This document shows positions 24,001-35,872 of a DNA stretch of 64,000 nucleotides, piece by piece; the stretch's first letter is position 1, and each line of letters starts with the position of its first letter. A program made the position numbers and the translations under genes. The DNA is from Clonostachys chloroleuca (taxonomy: Eukaryota > Ascomycota > Sordariomycetes > Hypocreales > Bionectriaceae): contig JBANAY010000003.1 of assembly GCA_037952775.1 (NCBI GenBank), forward strand, positions 10,726,001 through 10,790,000, in the 5' to 3' direction. Under the pieces are notes generated by a model, which searched no databases, was not told the DNA's origin, and worked only from the letters and a program-made list of their open reading frames with translations.

Positions 24001-27000
24001 GACATCAAATTTGAAACGACTGCTTTGGTGTATTTGGTTCGCTTGGTTCATTGCCGCCTGGCGCGCAGCATTGTAGAGCGCCTGCATTTTGCCGAATTTT
24101 ACCACAAAATTAATGATTTTGCGGAATGGCTCCTCCACAAAGTTAACTTTAACGGACCCTGCTCGGAGGTAGATGGAGCTGTCATATCCCGGGTATGCCT
24201 TTTTGTTGTTTGCGTCGAATGTTTCATATCGGAAATCAGCTAGGTCGTCGCCTTGGATCTCTACCAATTTTCGAAGGCTAGAACTCTCAGATGCCCCCAT
24301 GTTGATATCATCAACCAGTGATAGATCACCAAGTCGGGCATTAACTCGCATCGTATTACCACGCAAGAAGACGCCAGCATCTGCATGGTTGAGAGATAAT
24401 GTTGCTAGACGGATACCGTCATTATTCAAGATGAGTCTGATACTCTTTAGCTCGACGTGGACACGAATTGATCCCGTATTGGGCTTTTGTTCTTGCGCAA
24501 GTTCAACCGATTTCTCTTCAGGGGACTCGCTTCCAGGGCTATCGGCAATTGCAGGCGTCTCTGGAGGCTGTGGATTGTTGCCAGAGGTAAATGTGATCAG
24601 GATAAAATCCAAGAGGGTAAGCAATGTTTTCCTCGTCACGATGAGATTGATTGTTGACACCGTTGCCTTGATATTAGTCTCAACACCTTCGTAAACTGGC
24701 ATAAATTCCGGTGATTTGGGATTAACCTTGACAAACTTGACGTGGACAAGGCTTCTTCCAGCTTGAAGATCATCGCTATCCCCTGATGATACGATAGATT
24801 TGAATTCCCCGGCCGGATTGTCCACAAAGTCATCGACCGTGACTGAACCAAGAGACACCTCCGCAGCAATATCGTAAATTCGTGAGTAAAATTCAAGATC
24901 GAAACGCTCAGCGACCAGTTCAACAAGGAGGACATCTGGCTTCTGTCGGTTCGGATCGCTACGGTAGAGTGAACCCTTGAGGGTGTCAACCTTGAATTTA
25001 AATTCAAAGCTGCGCTGCTGGATCTTGAGGTGCTCGTTATTAGATCCATCTTCAGCATCCTCAAACTCTTCATCGTCGTCGTCGATATCATCCAACACAA
25101 CAGCAGTATGTGGCTGCATGAAGGGGAACGCATCGGACTGACTCCTATCTCGCCCGGACTTCTTTCCTGACCTCGTGGAAGCATCTGTAGCAAGTCTGGG
25201 ACGAGTCTTCTTCTTGCCGCTCTGGGGAGGCTCCGGCTCCTCTTGGTTCCCGAATTTGGGAATAGACACGTCAATAATTCTCATCAGATTCTTATATTTC
25301 GAATCGGACATGGTGGCGTGAAGCATAGGAAGGTGACCAGAGACCTTGAATTTAGTCAAGTTGGGCGCTTTGGGCATAATCGAGGTCTCCACGACGAACT
25401 CCACATTGATCCTCTCTACTACATGGAGAAGCGCTTCGTCGTCCTTTTCGACCAGCTGTGCCTTGGTTTCGTTGATGGATGGTCCGATAAGAACCTGCGT
25501 AGATGTGAGCTTGACGATGAACTTGTCATACATGGCTGACTCGAGCTTTTTGAAGTCTTCCTCGTTGTATGACTGGCGTTGTTTTGACTGAATCTCCTTA
25601 AGGGTGCCTTGGTCAACCAATTCGCTGTTGACATGAATATGACCGGCATCAACTATCAGGCAAGTCGACTCTGATGTGGTGATGCTGACAGGGAGAATGA
25701 TGAGCGGCGCTTGAAGATCCAGCTCTGCGTTGATGGTCCTGTGCTCCTCTAGAGCAAACTCGAGACCAGCTCGAGTTTGCTCACGTAGACCCTCAACGGT
25801 GGCACCGGCGGTTTCCATCAATGCAGTGATAGACTCCATATGCCTCTCAGGTGGCCTAAAGAAGTCGACGATTCCAACAACGAAGTTCGGGTTCCACACA
25901 ATCTCGAGGGGCTTCAGTTTACCGAGCACGGCGATATCCCCCTCACGCTCGATGGGGTTCTTCTCCACCTCGATTTGGAAGAATGGCTCTTCATCCACAA
26001 CCGCCAGTTCGTTTAGAGATAATCGTTTGCGCTTCTTGGCATCCGGTGCGTCCTTAACGCGTACAATCTCGGGATACAAACTATCGGGCGTAGTGCCATC
26101 TACTACTCGCAAACCTCCTAGTGAAAGATTGCCCAGAATTGAGTCCTTCCGCTGAAGGGCCTTTGCTTTGAAGACGTCAAAATGTAGACTTAAAAGGTCT
26201 TTTGGATCGTCGTGCGGTCCCTTCTTTAGAGTGAAGCTACCAGTACTCAGAGACGTTTCAATGCAAAGCTTGACAGCTTCTCGAGGAACATCAACAGCTT
26301 CTGCCAGTGCGGTTTTCTCATCCCATTCGATGGCATCGTAAAGCTCTTTACGCTGCTCCTCTGTCATCTGGGTGTTCTCCTCATTCTCCTGGATGGTTTC
26401 CTGGGGTTTAGTCCCCCAGAGCCACGACACCCAGCCCTGCTGTGCTTGCTGGGGTGGCTGATTCTTCAGAGCCTCGGCATTCTCCTTCTTTAGCTGGTTT
26501 CGTGCAAGAGATCTCCAGAATCGCAGATCCTCATAACCGAGTTTCCATTCCAGCTTATTGAGGTCGTCGTTTTCAGTGGCCGTGAGCTGCTGAAGTTGTT
26601 TCTTCTTCTTGAACAACTCAATATATCGCCGACGGTCATCACGTCGTTCTTTGAAATATTCCCATGACCATCGTCGATTTCGATCGTGAATTTTACTTAA
26701 TACTGCATCGCCCGCAAATTTGAACCAAGCCCTGGGATCTTCCAAGGGTGTTACGCCTTTGGGTTGAAGCTTTTTGTATTCTTGGTGACGGATAAAGTAG
26801 TGGAATAAATCCACCATCATCAAACTGTCACGGTATTGGTGATCATCCAACACGAGGCCAATCTCCTCGAATAGGAGGTTTGCTTTGAAGTGGGGCACAT
26901 TCACACTGCCAGTTTTATCAAGCTCAAGCTTTGCTTGTCCACTTACTGGCTTGAGAATAAACTGGTGGTTCAAGCCTGCTTGATCTGTATTATTAATCAT

Positions 27001-27744
27001 TGCTTTGAATTTTTCAATCATTTCGCCATGCGGCATTGCCTCTTCTGGGGATGGTTCTGTCTGCCTCCCCGTACCGAGAAGCTCAGAGTCCGTGTTCCAG
27101 TAAACAGCCAAGGCTCCCAGGGTCGCCAGCTTATGCGTAACGTCTCCTGTATTCTGGATAAAAGTAGGTTTCCATTGTCCATCGGTGCTCACGGCGCTGA
27201 ATTCCTCCAAAGTAACACCAAGGGCAAAGGGGTGTCCAGGGGCGGATATCGAGTCTTCGTACCGGATGTGAAGGTTCTTGACAGTCACTTGAAGATTGTC
27301 AACAATCTTGGTGACAAGGCTCTGTGTGAAGCTTTGGTTCTTCTTCTGCTCCTCGGCGCTCATGCCCTCTTGATTTCGCTCCTTGAGCAGCTCCGCGCTG
27401 TCAAGCTTGTCCATCTTGAGGCGCTGCTTACGACGGTCCTCCTCTTCCTCGTCGTATTCAGCTTCCTCCTTTGGGCTCGCAAGGAGGAACACATCCTCAA
27501 TGAAGACCTTGACGGGCGCACCAGCCAGATTTGACCAGGGAATGGCAAGGGTAAGGTCACCGACGTGGCCCTCGATAACGTTGACGGGTAGTTTAAGCTG
27601 GTCGAGAGCCTCGCGCCGCAGCTGTAGGTTGTGCAATTTGACGTCGCCAGACCAAATACCGACTTTAAGCTGGGTAGGATCGAAGTTCTTAACGTACATG
27701 CCCAGGAAGCGGTTCAGCAACCCGGCGACAAGCCCCTCCAACAT
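18072..27744 (-). CDS. vps13: VPS13-family bridge-like lipid transfer protein
   Basis: Two exons, 21293-27744 and 18072-21225, with a 67-base intron (ACA AA|gtaagt...gcaag|G TCA). Product 3201 residues, close to the usual VPS13 length. It opens with the chorein N-terminal domain (MLEGLVAGLLNRFLGMYVKN, then the DVKLHNLQLRREAL segment). A long rod of repeating beta groove follows, which carries lipids between membranes at contact sites. The VAB/SHR-BD adaptor-binding region spans the exon joint (RIRNYTGFDVVV, about 1930, through LENLLPYDFKYRI and beyond). Near the C-terminus, an ATG2_C-like amphipathic block (GFSDSFSKFTGSLSKGLA) and a PH-like module (MVVMVTFARILLIRS) complete the plan. No frame breaks occur in 9.6 kb, in contrast to several neighbours. 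Confidence 0.97.
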
Positions 27745-29298
27745 GATTAGAGCGGGGTGCCGTAACCCGGGCCTGGGATATGAGGGTTATGGATATCGGA
27801 TGTGGGAACTAAGAAGACGACATCGGAAATCGTGCTACAAGCTTCTGATAATGGCAACGTATGTATACGCTCCTCGCCACCCGAGTTGCAGTCGTTCGGC
27901 AGGGAAGAAAAGACTGTTTCGTATGTCGGCGAACTCGATGGTGGTCGGACTTGTCAGGCCGGTGTTGTATATCGGCCGGAATTTATAGGCAGCCCAGTTG
28001 CGTGGTGGGTGCGCTCGTCGTGGGTGCCCAAAGGAATGACTGGTCCAACAATCAGCTGAGGGGGAGATGCAGCTGCTGAAGGCCGTCGGTATGGAATTGC
28101 TCGCGGCTGTACCGTGTCGTTGACGGTAGAGACCTGAAAGCGGATAGTAAAAGGAAAGAGGGATTACTGGCATTACCCAAAGGTCAGGTTTGCACAGCTT
28201 GGGGCAGTTGCTAGGCACGTCACCGCTTGCAGAGGCTCTGAAAACCCCCCGAGAGAATGAAGTATGACGCGGGTACTCTGTCCCGGTAGTGGTGCTCATA
28301 GAGGGTTAGTGCTGCGATGGACCTGGTGAGGGGCTGTGACAGTGGGCGAGTCTGTTGCTGCCCTGGCCATACCCAATCGGGGTGCAACTTGTTGCAGTCG
28401 ATCGTCCTTGGGCTGGACTTGGAAGGCGCATGCAGAATGCTGTGGGCCAGGTACAACCTCTAAAGTTCCTTCTTTCCACTTTCTTTTTGTGCAGCTAAGG
28501 TCTCAGAAATTTCCTAGAGTTCAAAATGGGCTTGAATTATTCTGAATAAAAGTCACTAATCCGTTCATTGGGTTTACGTACACGCAGCCCAAGTTTTATA
28601 ATCAAGCTCCGCTCTGGAAAGGAACCTGGAATGGCAAGAGCAGCAAGCGCGCTAAACTGAAATAGTCGCATCCATTCACTATGACGCTGGCTGCTAAACT
28701 TGTACTTGGGCTGAGAACCAACCAGCTGGAAAGACACTGCTGCTCCCAGCTTCATCAAGCACGCATAAGAGTGGCGATACGTGGCATGGCAATTGAGCAT
28801 CGCTATTCCGGTATATCATCCTTAAAATGGCATAGCAGCAGCGTATTCTTCTTTTCCATCATGCCAAAGTCAAACCACCTGGATTATTGTAATCCGTCTA
28901 GCTCCCCTGAGCTCCATCCACAGAACCTGGATATCATGACGTCACACCTGATCGGAGCGACTGAAGCATCGATGAGACCGTTGGAAAACCGATTCGATCA
29001 TTATGATGCTAACGATGCCATTACGTCTCCGTGCAGTGCCTTTGATGCCGAATATCTTGTTTTCTAGACACTAGATCACAATCAACATCTACAAACCCAT
29101 AGCCAAAACACCTTGAAACCTCCATCCACTACATACTTGATCACAACAAGATCCAATCCGATCCATGCACCTAAGACGAGTATATCTCGATCTTACACAA
29201 TACCGTGCAACCGGTGCCTCCATACGTAATACTAGTTTTATTGATGCCATCTCTACCGTGTGGCTTATCTCACATCACCATATTGGAGTTTCATCGCC
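27745..29298. other. Divergent intergenic region
   Basis: Shared upstream region of VPS13 (-) and the TMEM69-like gene (+). No gene recognised. Confidence 0.6.
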
Positions 29299-30645
29299 AT
29301 GTTCCGCATCCCAAGCTACTTCGTACGCTCCAGAGCTACTATAGCTCTTCAACACCGAACCTCTAGCTTAGCCTTACTCTCAACCTATCCAGCAGCCCAG
29401 AGACCCCAATTACATCAACGAATTAGCCATGTCGGCGGCCTCAGTACCCTCCGTTCTTTTCATTCAGTCTCACCCTTGGAGGCCGAAAGTAAACGCGGCG
29501 ACGAGAAGCTCAAATCCGACCCATCGAAGATAGCAGCAGAGACCAAAACATTCGATGATCTGACCCTCCCGGGCGCTCACCCAACTGCAGGAGTCGATGG
29601 CGGCGGCCTCGCACATGACATTGTACAGTCCCAATCACTTCCAACACTGGGGTTGCATTCTAACACGATTTCCAAAGAACGTAGTCAAAGACGCTTTGCG
29701 GCTCAGCCGTACGCCCCGCGAATCTCATATCCTCGGGCTTATGGGGACGGTGCCTTACTTTGCAACCTCTGCCGCGTCCGTCTTCCTGAGCTGGGATTTG
29801 ACGAAGGACATCCCCGCAGCCACCCCATTCTACAATGCAATCTTGATCAACCATGACACTGCGAAGTATCTCCTCAGCATCATCGAGCCTCTCCAGCTAG
29901 GGTACGGAGCAGTCATCATATCATTCCTAGGAGCCGTCCATTGGGTAAGCTATAGCTTTTTGCACCTCATTCTCATACAAGGCTTTGTGGCTGACCAGAG
30001 GCATGATATCGTTAGGGCCTAGAATATGCCGAAAAGGAGCCCCATCCTCAGCGAACCCGCTTCCGATACGGGATGGGCGTCGTCGCACCCATCATTGCCT
30101 GGCCAACTCTCCTGATGCCCCTCGAATACGGCCTTATTACCCAGTTCGGCGCTTTCGTCGCTCTCTACTTCGCCGATTCCCGTGCGACTATCCGGGGCTG
30201 GGCTCCCCCGTGGTATGGCCACTACCGCTTCCTTCTCACTGCCATGGTGGGCTTTGCTCTTTTCATTTCTCTTGTTGGCCGCTCCCGTATCGAGACTTCG
30301 CAGCGACTGAGCGGGAGATATCTCAGTGAGAGCATAGAAAGCCCCGGAATGGCCGATACTACCACCGACTGGGCAAAGGTTGAGGCAGAAGAGAAGAAGC
30401 GAATTAAGAAGGAGAAGGAGGAGAAAGAGAAGCAGAAAGAGAAAGAGGCAAAGAAGAACCAGCAAGAGGAGATGATAAAAGACAAGAACGGTGGCAAGGG
30501 GAAGCAGGCTCAGGGGGAGGAAAAGCCTGACAGCGACAATCCCAAGCCTGGGGACGATGAAACGCAAAAGGGAGAGGATGATCAAAAGGGAGAGGATGGT
30601 CAGAAGGATAAGGATGGTCAGAAGGAAAAGGGTGACCAAAAGTGA
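29299..30645 (+). CDS. DUF3429/TMEM69-like mitochondrial membrane protein
   Basis: Three exons: 29299-29622, 29678-29944, 30016-30645. The introns are 55 bases (with a ctaac branch site) and 71 bases, both in phase 0; product 406 residues. The Arg/Ser/Ala-rich, acid-poor N-terminus (MFRIPSYFVRSRATIAL) looks like a mitochondrial presequence. The DUF3429 membrane core begins near SHILGLMGTVPYFATS, with YGAVIISFLGAVHWGLEY, the family's best mark, spanning the second intron. Later helices are PIIAWPTLLMPLEYGL and FLLTAMVGFALFISLVG. The last 100 residues are a highly charged Lys/Glu tail with GEDDQK/GEDGQK-type repeats. The ATG at 29299 is the first good start; the frame opens earlier without one. 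Family function is unknown. Confidence 0.8.
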
Positions 30646-31179
30646 AAGGATGATGGAAAGGGGAAGGACGGTGATAATGGTAATAAGAAGGATTAAAGGT
30701 TAATCAAGGTGACGAGGGAGCGAGGGGAGTGAACTCCCAATGAAAGATGAAAGAGTCAAGCCAGCCTATTTACCTTTATCAGTTAACCTTTGTAAGTTAA
30801 TCCCCAGCTTAGCGACCGGATTCACTTTAAGCAATATCATTAGATGTAGTCAATGTATCAAAGCCAAATCCACCTTGTTGTATTATGCATTTTCATTGCT
30901 CGTCTGCATGTCTCCTTAATGCAAATCAACCAAAACGAAGGTCTATGTATGAAGTTCGCGAACCACAAGCGCGTTAACAAAAAGGGTATGCGGTAACGCC
31001 ATGCAAATGCACATTAAGATCCCAACAGAAGTGCATCCCAAAGAAAAAAAGCACTTCTTCAACAATCACCAGCTAGGGAATTCCTCGAACCCCTGTGAAA
31101 CCCTCATGTGTCCTCAAATACATATTATCACAAATGTTTGGGTCTCTCCCATTACTCTTTGTCTCCGCAAATTAACATC
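30646..31179. other. Convergent 3' flanks with an in-frame tail extension
   Basis: The first 51 bases continue the charged tail of the upstream gene in frame after its TGA (to TAA at 30694-30696). The rest is AT-rich 3' flank of that gene and of the TOG gene. Confidence 0.6.
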
Positions 31180-33991
31180 TTAAGGTCGAGCGAAGCCTTG
31201 TTTGGCCTGTGACAAGGATCAATATGTGGTCGATGGGAAGGACATATAGGAAAATGCGAACTTACCTTCATTAGCTCGATTCTAGCCTTGAGCTGGCTTG
31301 TCACCTCCGCCGCTCGCTTCCAACTCTCAGCCCCATTAGCTCCTGACGGTGTTGGAAGCGAGGATGTTGGACGTTCCCTAGTAATGCCAATGCCCACGCC
31401 ACCAGCGTCGCTGTCATTATCACGATACGATGCGGGAGCTCTGAAGCTTCTAGCTGGAGAACCCCGGCCAGACGAGGTTGTGCTCCCTGCGTATCTGAGT
31501 TCAGGGCTGATCTTAGTTCGGGGATAAGCCGTCTCTCCGTTCTCTTTCTCCTCCGAAAGTGTGCTGGTAAAACTCATCCTGTTCCGACCACCGGAGGCAG
31601 AACCCGAGTCGCGGTAGATTCCAGCATCATCATGAGTAGGGGACCCAAGACCTGCCATTGCCTGTTAGTTTCTCCCCACTATCAAGGTCAAAATCATACG
31701 AAAAGTGCATACCTGGACTTGCCGAACCAAGACCCTCGGCACGGGCGAGAGCTCTCTTTAAGCGATCAAGCTCACGCTTTAATCTATCATTGGCCTGCTC
31801 GTGGGCCTCGGCATCACTTCTAGCTCGCACTAGCTGCGTCTCCTTGGCCTTGATGCTGAGAACATCACGCGTATGATCTTCGATAAGGCCGGCGTTCTGG
31901 TTCTTAAGCTCTTGAATCTCGGTCATAAACTTGTTCCTCTCCTGTCTCATGTCGTCTACTTGCCGGGTCAACCGCTCATTGGCAGCCCGCAACTCCTCCA
32001 ATTCAGCACGCTCTACAGCTGTGAATCCACTGACAGGTGCAGGTGAGTCAGGAGGCATCTGAGGCATCGATGCCGCCGGCTTAGCAAGTGACCGTCCTGC
32101 CAGACCTCGCAAGCCAGCTCGTGGCTGTGGGGGAGGCGCATCATCCTCGTCTGGCATAGCAGGGGGCCTGTTGGTGGGCGTCGAGGGGATGCTGACCCAG
32201 GAGCGGCAAGCGCCCGCTTCTGAGGTGCCTTGAGCCCTGCAAGCCCAGATTTTGGTCCTCCCAATTTACTCGCAGGTCCCAGAGACTTGGGTGCTGCTTG
32301 AGGTACTGCCTCCGCGGCCGGTGCAGACGCCGCTGCAGTCTTCTTTGCAACGGGCTTCTTGCCACCAAGTATTTTCTTTGGGGCGGCCGCAGGAGCTGGC
32401 TTGGGAACTGGCTTTGGCTTCTCTTTGGCCTTCACTTCCGCAGTCTCGAAGAACTCCTTGACCTTGGTCTTTCGAATGTCGTCGAGTCCGTCGATATGGG
32501 GATTCATTGCTCTTTCCCCAATGATTTTCATCACAGTTCCCAATATTTCCGCTCCGCCATCTCTGAGAGCCGGACTTGATTCTGACAAAAGCTTCTTGCC
32601 GGATTCACAGATGGAAGTGATTTCGGGTTTGCTGGGTACATCTCTTGTTGTCCGCAAGCATCGAATGAGAAACTTCATTGTACCTTCTTTCACCTGTGGG
32701 TTTTTATTGCCCAAATATGCTGTGATATCCTCGAGACATTCCGTCACATTCGTCGATGTGAAGACAGCGTCGAGGGCGGCACCAAGCGCATCGGAAACAG
32801 TCACTTTTTTCTCCTTCAGTCGGTCCATGATGGGCTGCATCACAATTGATCGGTACTTCCCATAGCCCTGTCGAAGACCTTTAGCCAACGCCTCAATGCA
32901 CTGCGCGGCCTGCGTCACCACCGCCACGTTAGCATCTTTCATGCATTTCGCGAGACCGCGATTAATCTCTGAGAAATCGCTGTCCTTAATACGAGGTACA
33001 TTTAGAGCTTTGTAGAGACCTTCGACGGCCTCCTTTCGGTCTTTCCATTTCGAGGATGCCAAGCCTTCGTGAAAATTCGAGGGGATGTTCTTTGTGATGT
33101 CTTGAGGCTCTGCCAAGTCGAAGGCGTCCACCTCAGCAGCATCCTCATCATCCTCTGCGCCATCCTCCTCCTCTTCTCCAGCGCCGGCATCCACAGCCGC
33201 CTGCTGCGAACGAAGTAATCTTTCTTGTTTTGGCGGCGGGTCGTTCTTAATCTTCTCAAACTGGGCTTCCAAGTCTGTTTGTTGGGTTGGCTTCAGATTT
33301 GACCAGAACACAGGTTTAATGGCCTCCCTTAACCAGCGATACAACTCAATGGTTAAATTAGATGCTTCGGCGCGTACATTTTTGTCTGCGGCACCAAAAG
33401 CCTTGGGCAGGCACTTGAGAACAGGCTTCGGGTCCACTACTTTGCATCCATAGTTGTGATATATTTGTGTGAGAGCATTCAATGTCGCAGCCACATTTTT
33501 TGGAACTTTGTTGTTCAGGCCGGGAAGCATCTCCTCGATGACTGGATCGGCGACATCCAGCTCGATGAATAGTAGCAAAGCCTCGATCGCATTTTGTTTC
33601 GTGGCGGCCTTCGAGGAAGACAAGCATTTTTCGACTATCGGTGTGACGGCCTGCCCCCTTGTTCGCAGCGCGCATTCACTCCCACCATATTTAAGGAATG
33701 AACATAAGGCGGTTACACCTTCTTGCTGTGCGGCGACGTTGGAGTCGAGGACGGCGGCTTTCCAGAGCCCGGGGTTGCTCAAGAATGGGCGAAAACATGG
33801 GTCGGATTCGTTAGGCGATGCTGAGAACTGTTTCGCGGCGTCTTCGTATCCTGACTTTCGATATTTCCAATTCTACAAGAAGATCCACGTGAGTAAATTG
33901 CCAGCTGCGGCCAGTGAGAATGCGAAATCACCTTGGATTCGAAGCGGTCTAGCAACGGAATAGTGCTAAGATCCACCTCTTGGTCACCCAT
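31180..33991 (-). CDS. XMAP215/Dis1/Stu2-type TOG microtubule polymerase, one frame break
   Basis: Four exons: 33932-33991, 31713-33872, 31266-31651 and 31180-31206; introns of 59-61 bases. About 877 residues, like budding-yeast Stu2. Exon 1 encodes exactly MGDQEVDLSTIPLLDRFESK, the start of the first TOG domain. TOG1 covers about 1-240 and TOG2 about 270-510 (HEGLASSKWKDRKEAVEGL). A basic Ala/Pro/Lys linker (about 525-600) should bind the microtubule lattice. A coiled coil (VERAELEELRAANERLTRQV onward) would make the dimer. The protein binds tubulin and speeds plus-end and spindle microtubule growth. The frame breaks near 32185-32188, between linker and coiled coil. An in-frame ATG further upstream (34171) is less likely because it adds a non-conserved stretch. 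Confidence 0.92.
32184..32189 (-). other. Frame break in TOG gene (one base missing)
   Basis: A C4 run on the coding strand (gcatcccctcgacg). One extra C joins the Lys/Ala-rich linker to PTNRPPAMPDEDD and the coiled coil. Confidence 0.8.
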
Positions 33992-34167
33992 ATTTTGGTC
34001 GCGGGTGCCGAAGTTCTTTCCGGACTGTGGGAAAAAGTAGCGCTCTGGTGAAGAGTAACGGAAGTCTAGTGGTCTTTTACGTCGTCGAGGGTGGACGATA
34101 CGATGAACTGCTTTGTTGATTAGCTGGCGAACGTGTGATAAATGTTTTTGGGTGCCCATTTTGAAAT

Positions 34168-34823
34168 TCATATGGAATGAGGAGAATTATATACCAAGGT
34201 GTACCTAGCAACAAGAGCGGTCGACAAGCCAATAAGTACAGGCACGTAGGAAGACGAGAACTCGGGTATCAGGGTGGCCGGTCTGCACCTCCGCATAAAG
34301 GTAGATTGTTCGATGTCGAGTGGAAGGAAGTAGTCGGATTCTGTCTTTGAGTTAGCCAATGCTTTGGGCAGGAAGGGCGGCACTAGCACTAGCTAGCCAG
34401 CTGCAAAGTGCTTCAAAGCGCAATGGAGTAAGCCAGTCCTGTCGCACAAAGAGAGTAAAGGAGAAAGGCCTTGCGACACTCACCTTCTATTGCGCGCGTA
34501 ACACCAAGGACATTAGGTGGCATGAAGAAGCTGTTGATCTCTAACGCCAAAAGAACCCCAGATGCGGTGCGTCGCCGATAATATAACCCACCGCCTATGC
34601 AGAGAGGGAGGGGGCACAGGATGATGCTAAAAGTCAACAAACCCCATCGACAGGGGCAAGGGCGCGTCACCTGATTTGTCCACCAGAAAAAACACTCTTG
34701 GGAGACGGGAGCGCTACAAACAATGCCTAACACCCCACTAGGTACGTGCGCCCAGGTCCCTGCCCTCCAAAACATCAGCCATGGATCCTGCCCAGTGCCA
34801 CCTTTTAGAGAAGCCGGCGGCAT
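34168..34823 (-). CDS. Possible small membrane protein (about 170 aa), tentative
   Basis: A hydrophobic frame starts at an ATG (34821-34823): MPPASLKGGTGQDPWLMFW, then helices around VPSGVLGIVCSAPV, IILCPLPLCIGGGLYY and ASGVLLALEINSFFMPP. Splicing out 34341-34483 (GTGAGT donor, gctaac branch, acag acceptor) joins RAIE to ESDYFLPLDIEQ. A last helix follows (SSSYVPVLIGLSTALVARY). The joined frame is a multiple of three. I do not recognise the family, and a stretch rich in Cys/Pro/Arg (VTRPCPCRW) could be a missed short intron. It lies on the strand of the TOG gene, 176 bases upstream of its ATG. It may be a chance frame. Confidence 0.35.
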
Positions 34824-35872
34824 ATTCGATCCCTTATGCTTCTTTGGTATTGGGTCCTAAGGCAATTCTCTGTGACAACTGATTTGTTGTACTGTTCCGG
34901 CGCATGAAATATGACATTATGCGCGTCAGCCCGGTTGCTGCGATTTAGCAGCTGCACGAGGCTGCTTTGAAGCCAGATGCATTTGAGCCACACATTGCCG
35001 CAGAAACACAAATGATGTCATGCGTCCTGTCGCTTCTATATAAGATACTGTCCAACGCATCCTCAACAACAAGTCAGCCGACGGCGTAATTATGCGCTGG
35101 AGTAGTGAGCCTATAATATTCCCTGCTCAATCTGCTTTTTAGGAGCCCAAGACAGTGGCCCATCCATCAAGTAGTCACACTCTTACTAGTAGCTATGAAT
35201 GACCATCAAAATCACATGGTATAAGTCTCAGAGAGCATTACAAAATGAGCCGTTACTAAATTTTCATCAACCAGAGTAAAGGTAAGAACCATTTTACTAG
35301 ACCTCGTGCGTTTGCGCAGAGTTTCATTTTCCATAGCGCTAGATACTACCATTCAATTATGTTCAGCTACAGTATTCCGAATGTTATTCCACCAGGGTAG
35401 ATTCATTGTCTCCACAAGAAAACCAGAGCTCCTACTTTCTACAAGGAGTGATTGGTCATCTAAATGGAAGCCATTTAACTTGACAGAGAAGCCAAGGGAA
35501 ATTCGGTACCTCTATATGCCACCCGAGCCACCTTCTTTTCCCTCGCGCCCTGCTATATGCCAACAGCCTTTGGCAGCCCTAATCCCAGACGACTGCCTGA
35601 TCATCGTGCTCCATTATCATTCCCCTGCCTAAAATACCCGAAGCGATAGCATCACGTGGCGATAAGAATTTCCAGAGAATCGCATCAACAGTCCCTGGAC
35701 GACCTGGCGCATTCGTGTGATCGTTGCCTAGGTCATTCCCAGGTGTTCTTTGTCGCCTCTAATTCCTACTCTCGGGATTAAGGAGGCTTTCTTTTTCTGC
35801 TTCTCTACTTGGCGACCGCATAACGAAGCTTGCGACATATGAAATGCGATTCCACACGCGGTAAACGCAGCT
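34824..35872. other. Intergenic, upstream of TFIP11-like gene
   Basis: No coding region supported; it forms the promoter side of the TFIP11-like gene. Confidence 0.6.

Noticed and set aside
24636..25274. Long antisense or out-of-frame reading frames inside VPS13
   Set aside because: They are shadows of the VPS13 frame, with no domains or start context of their own.
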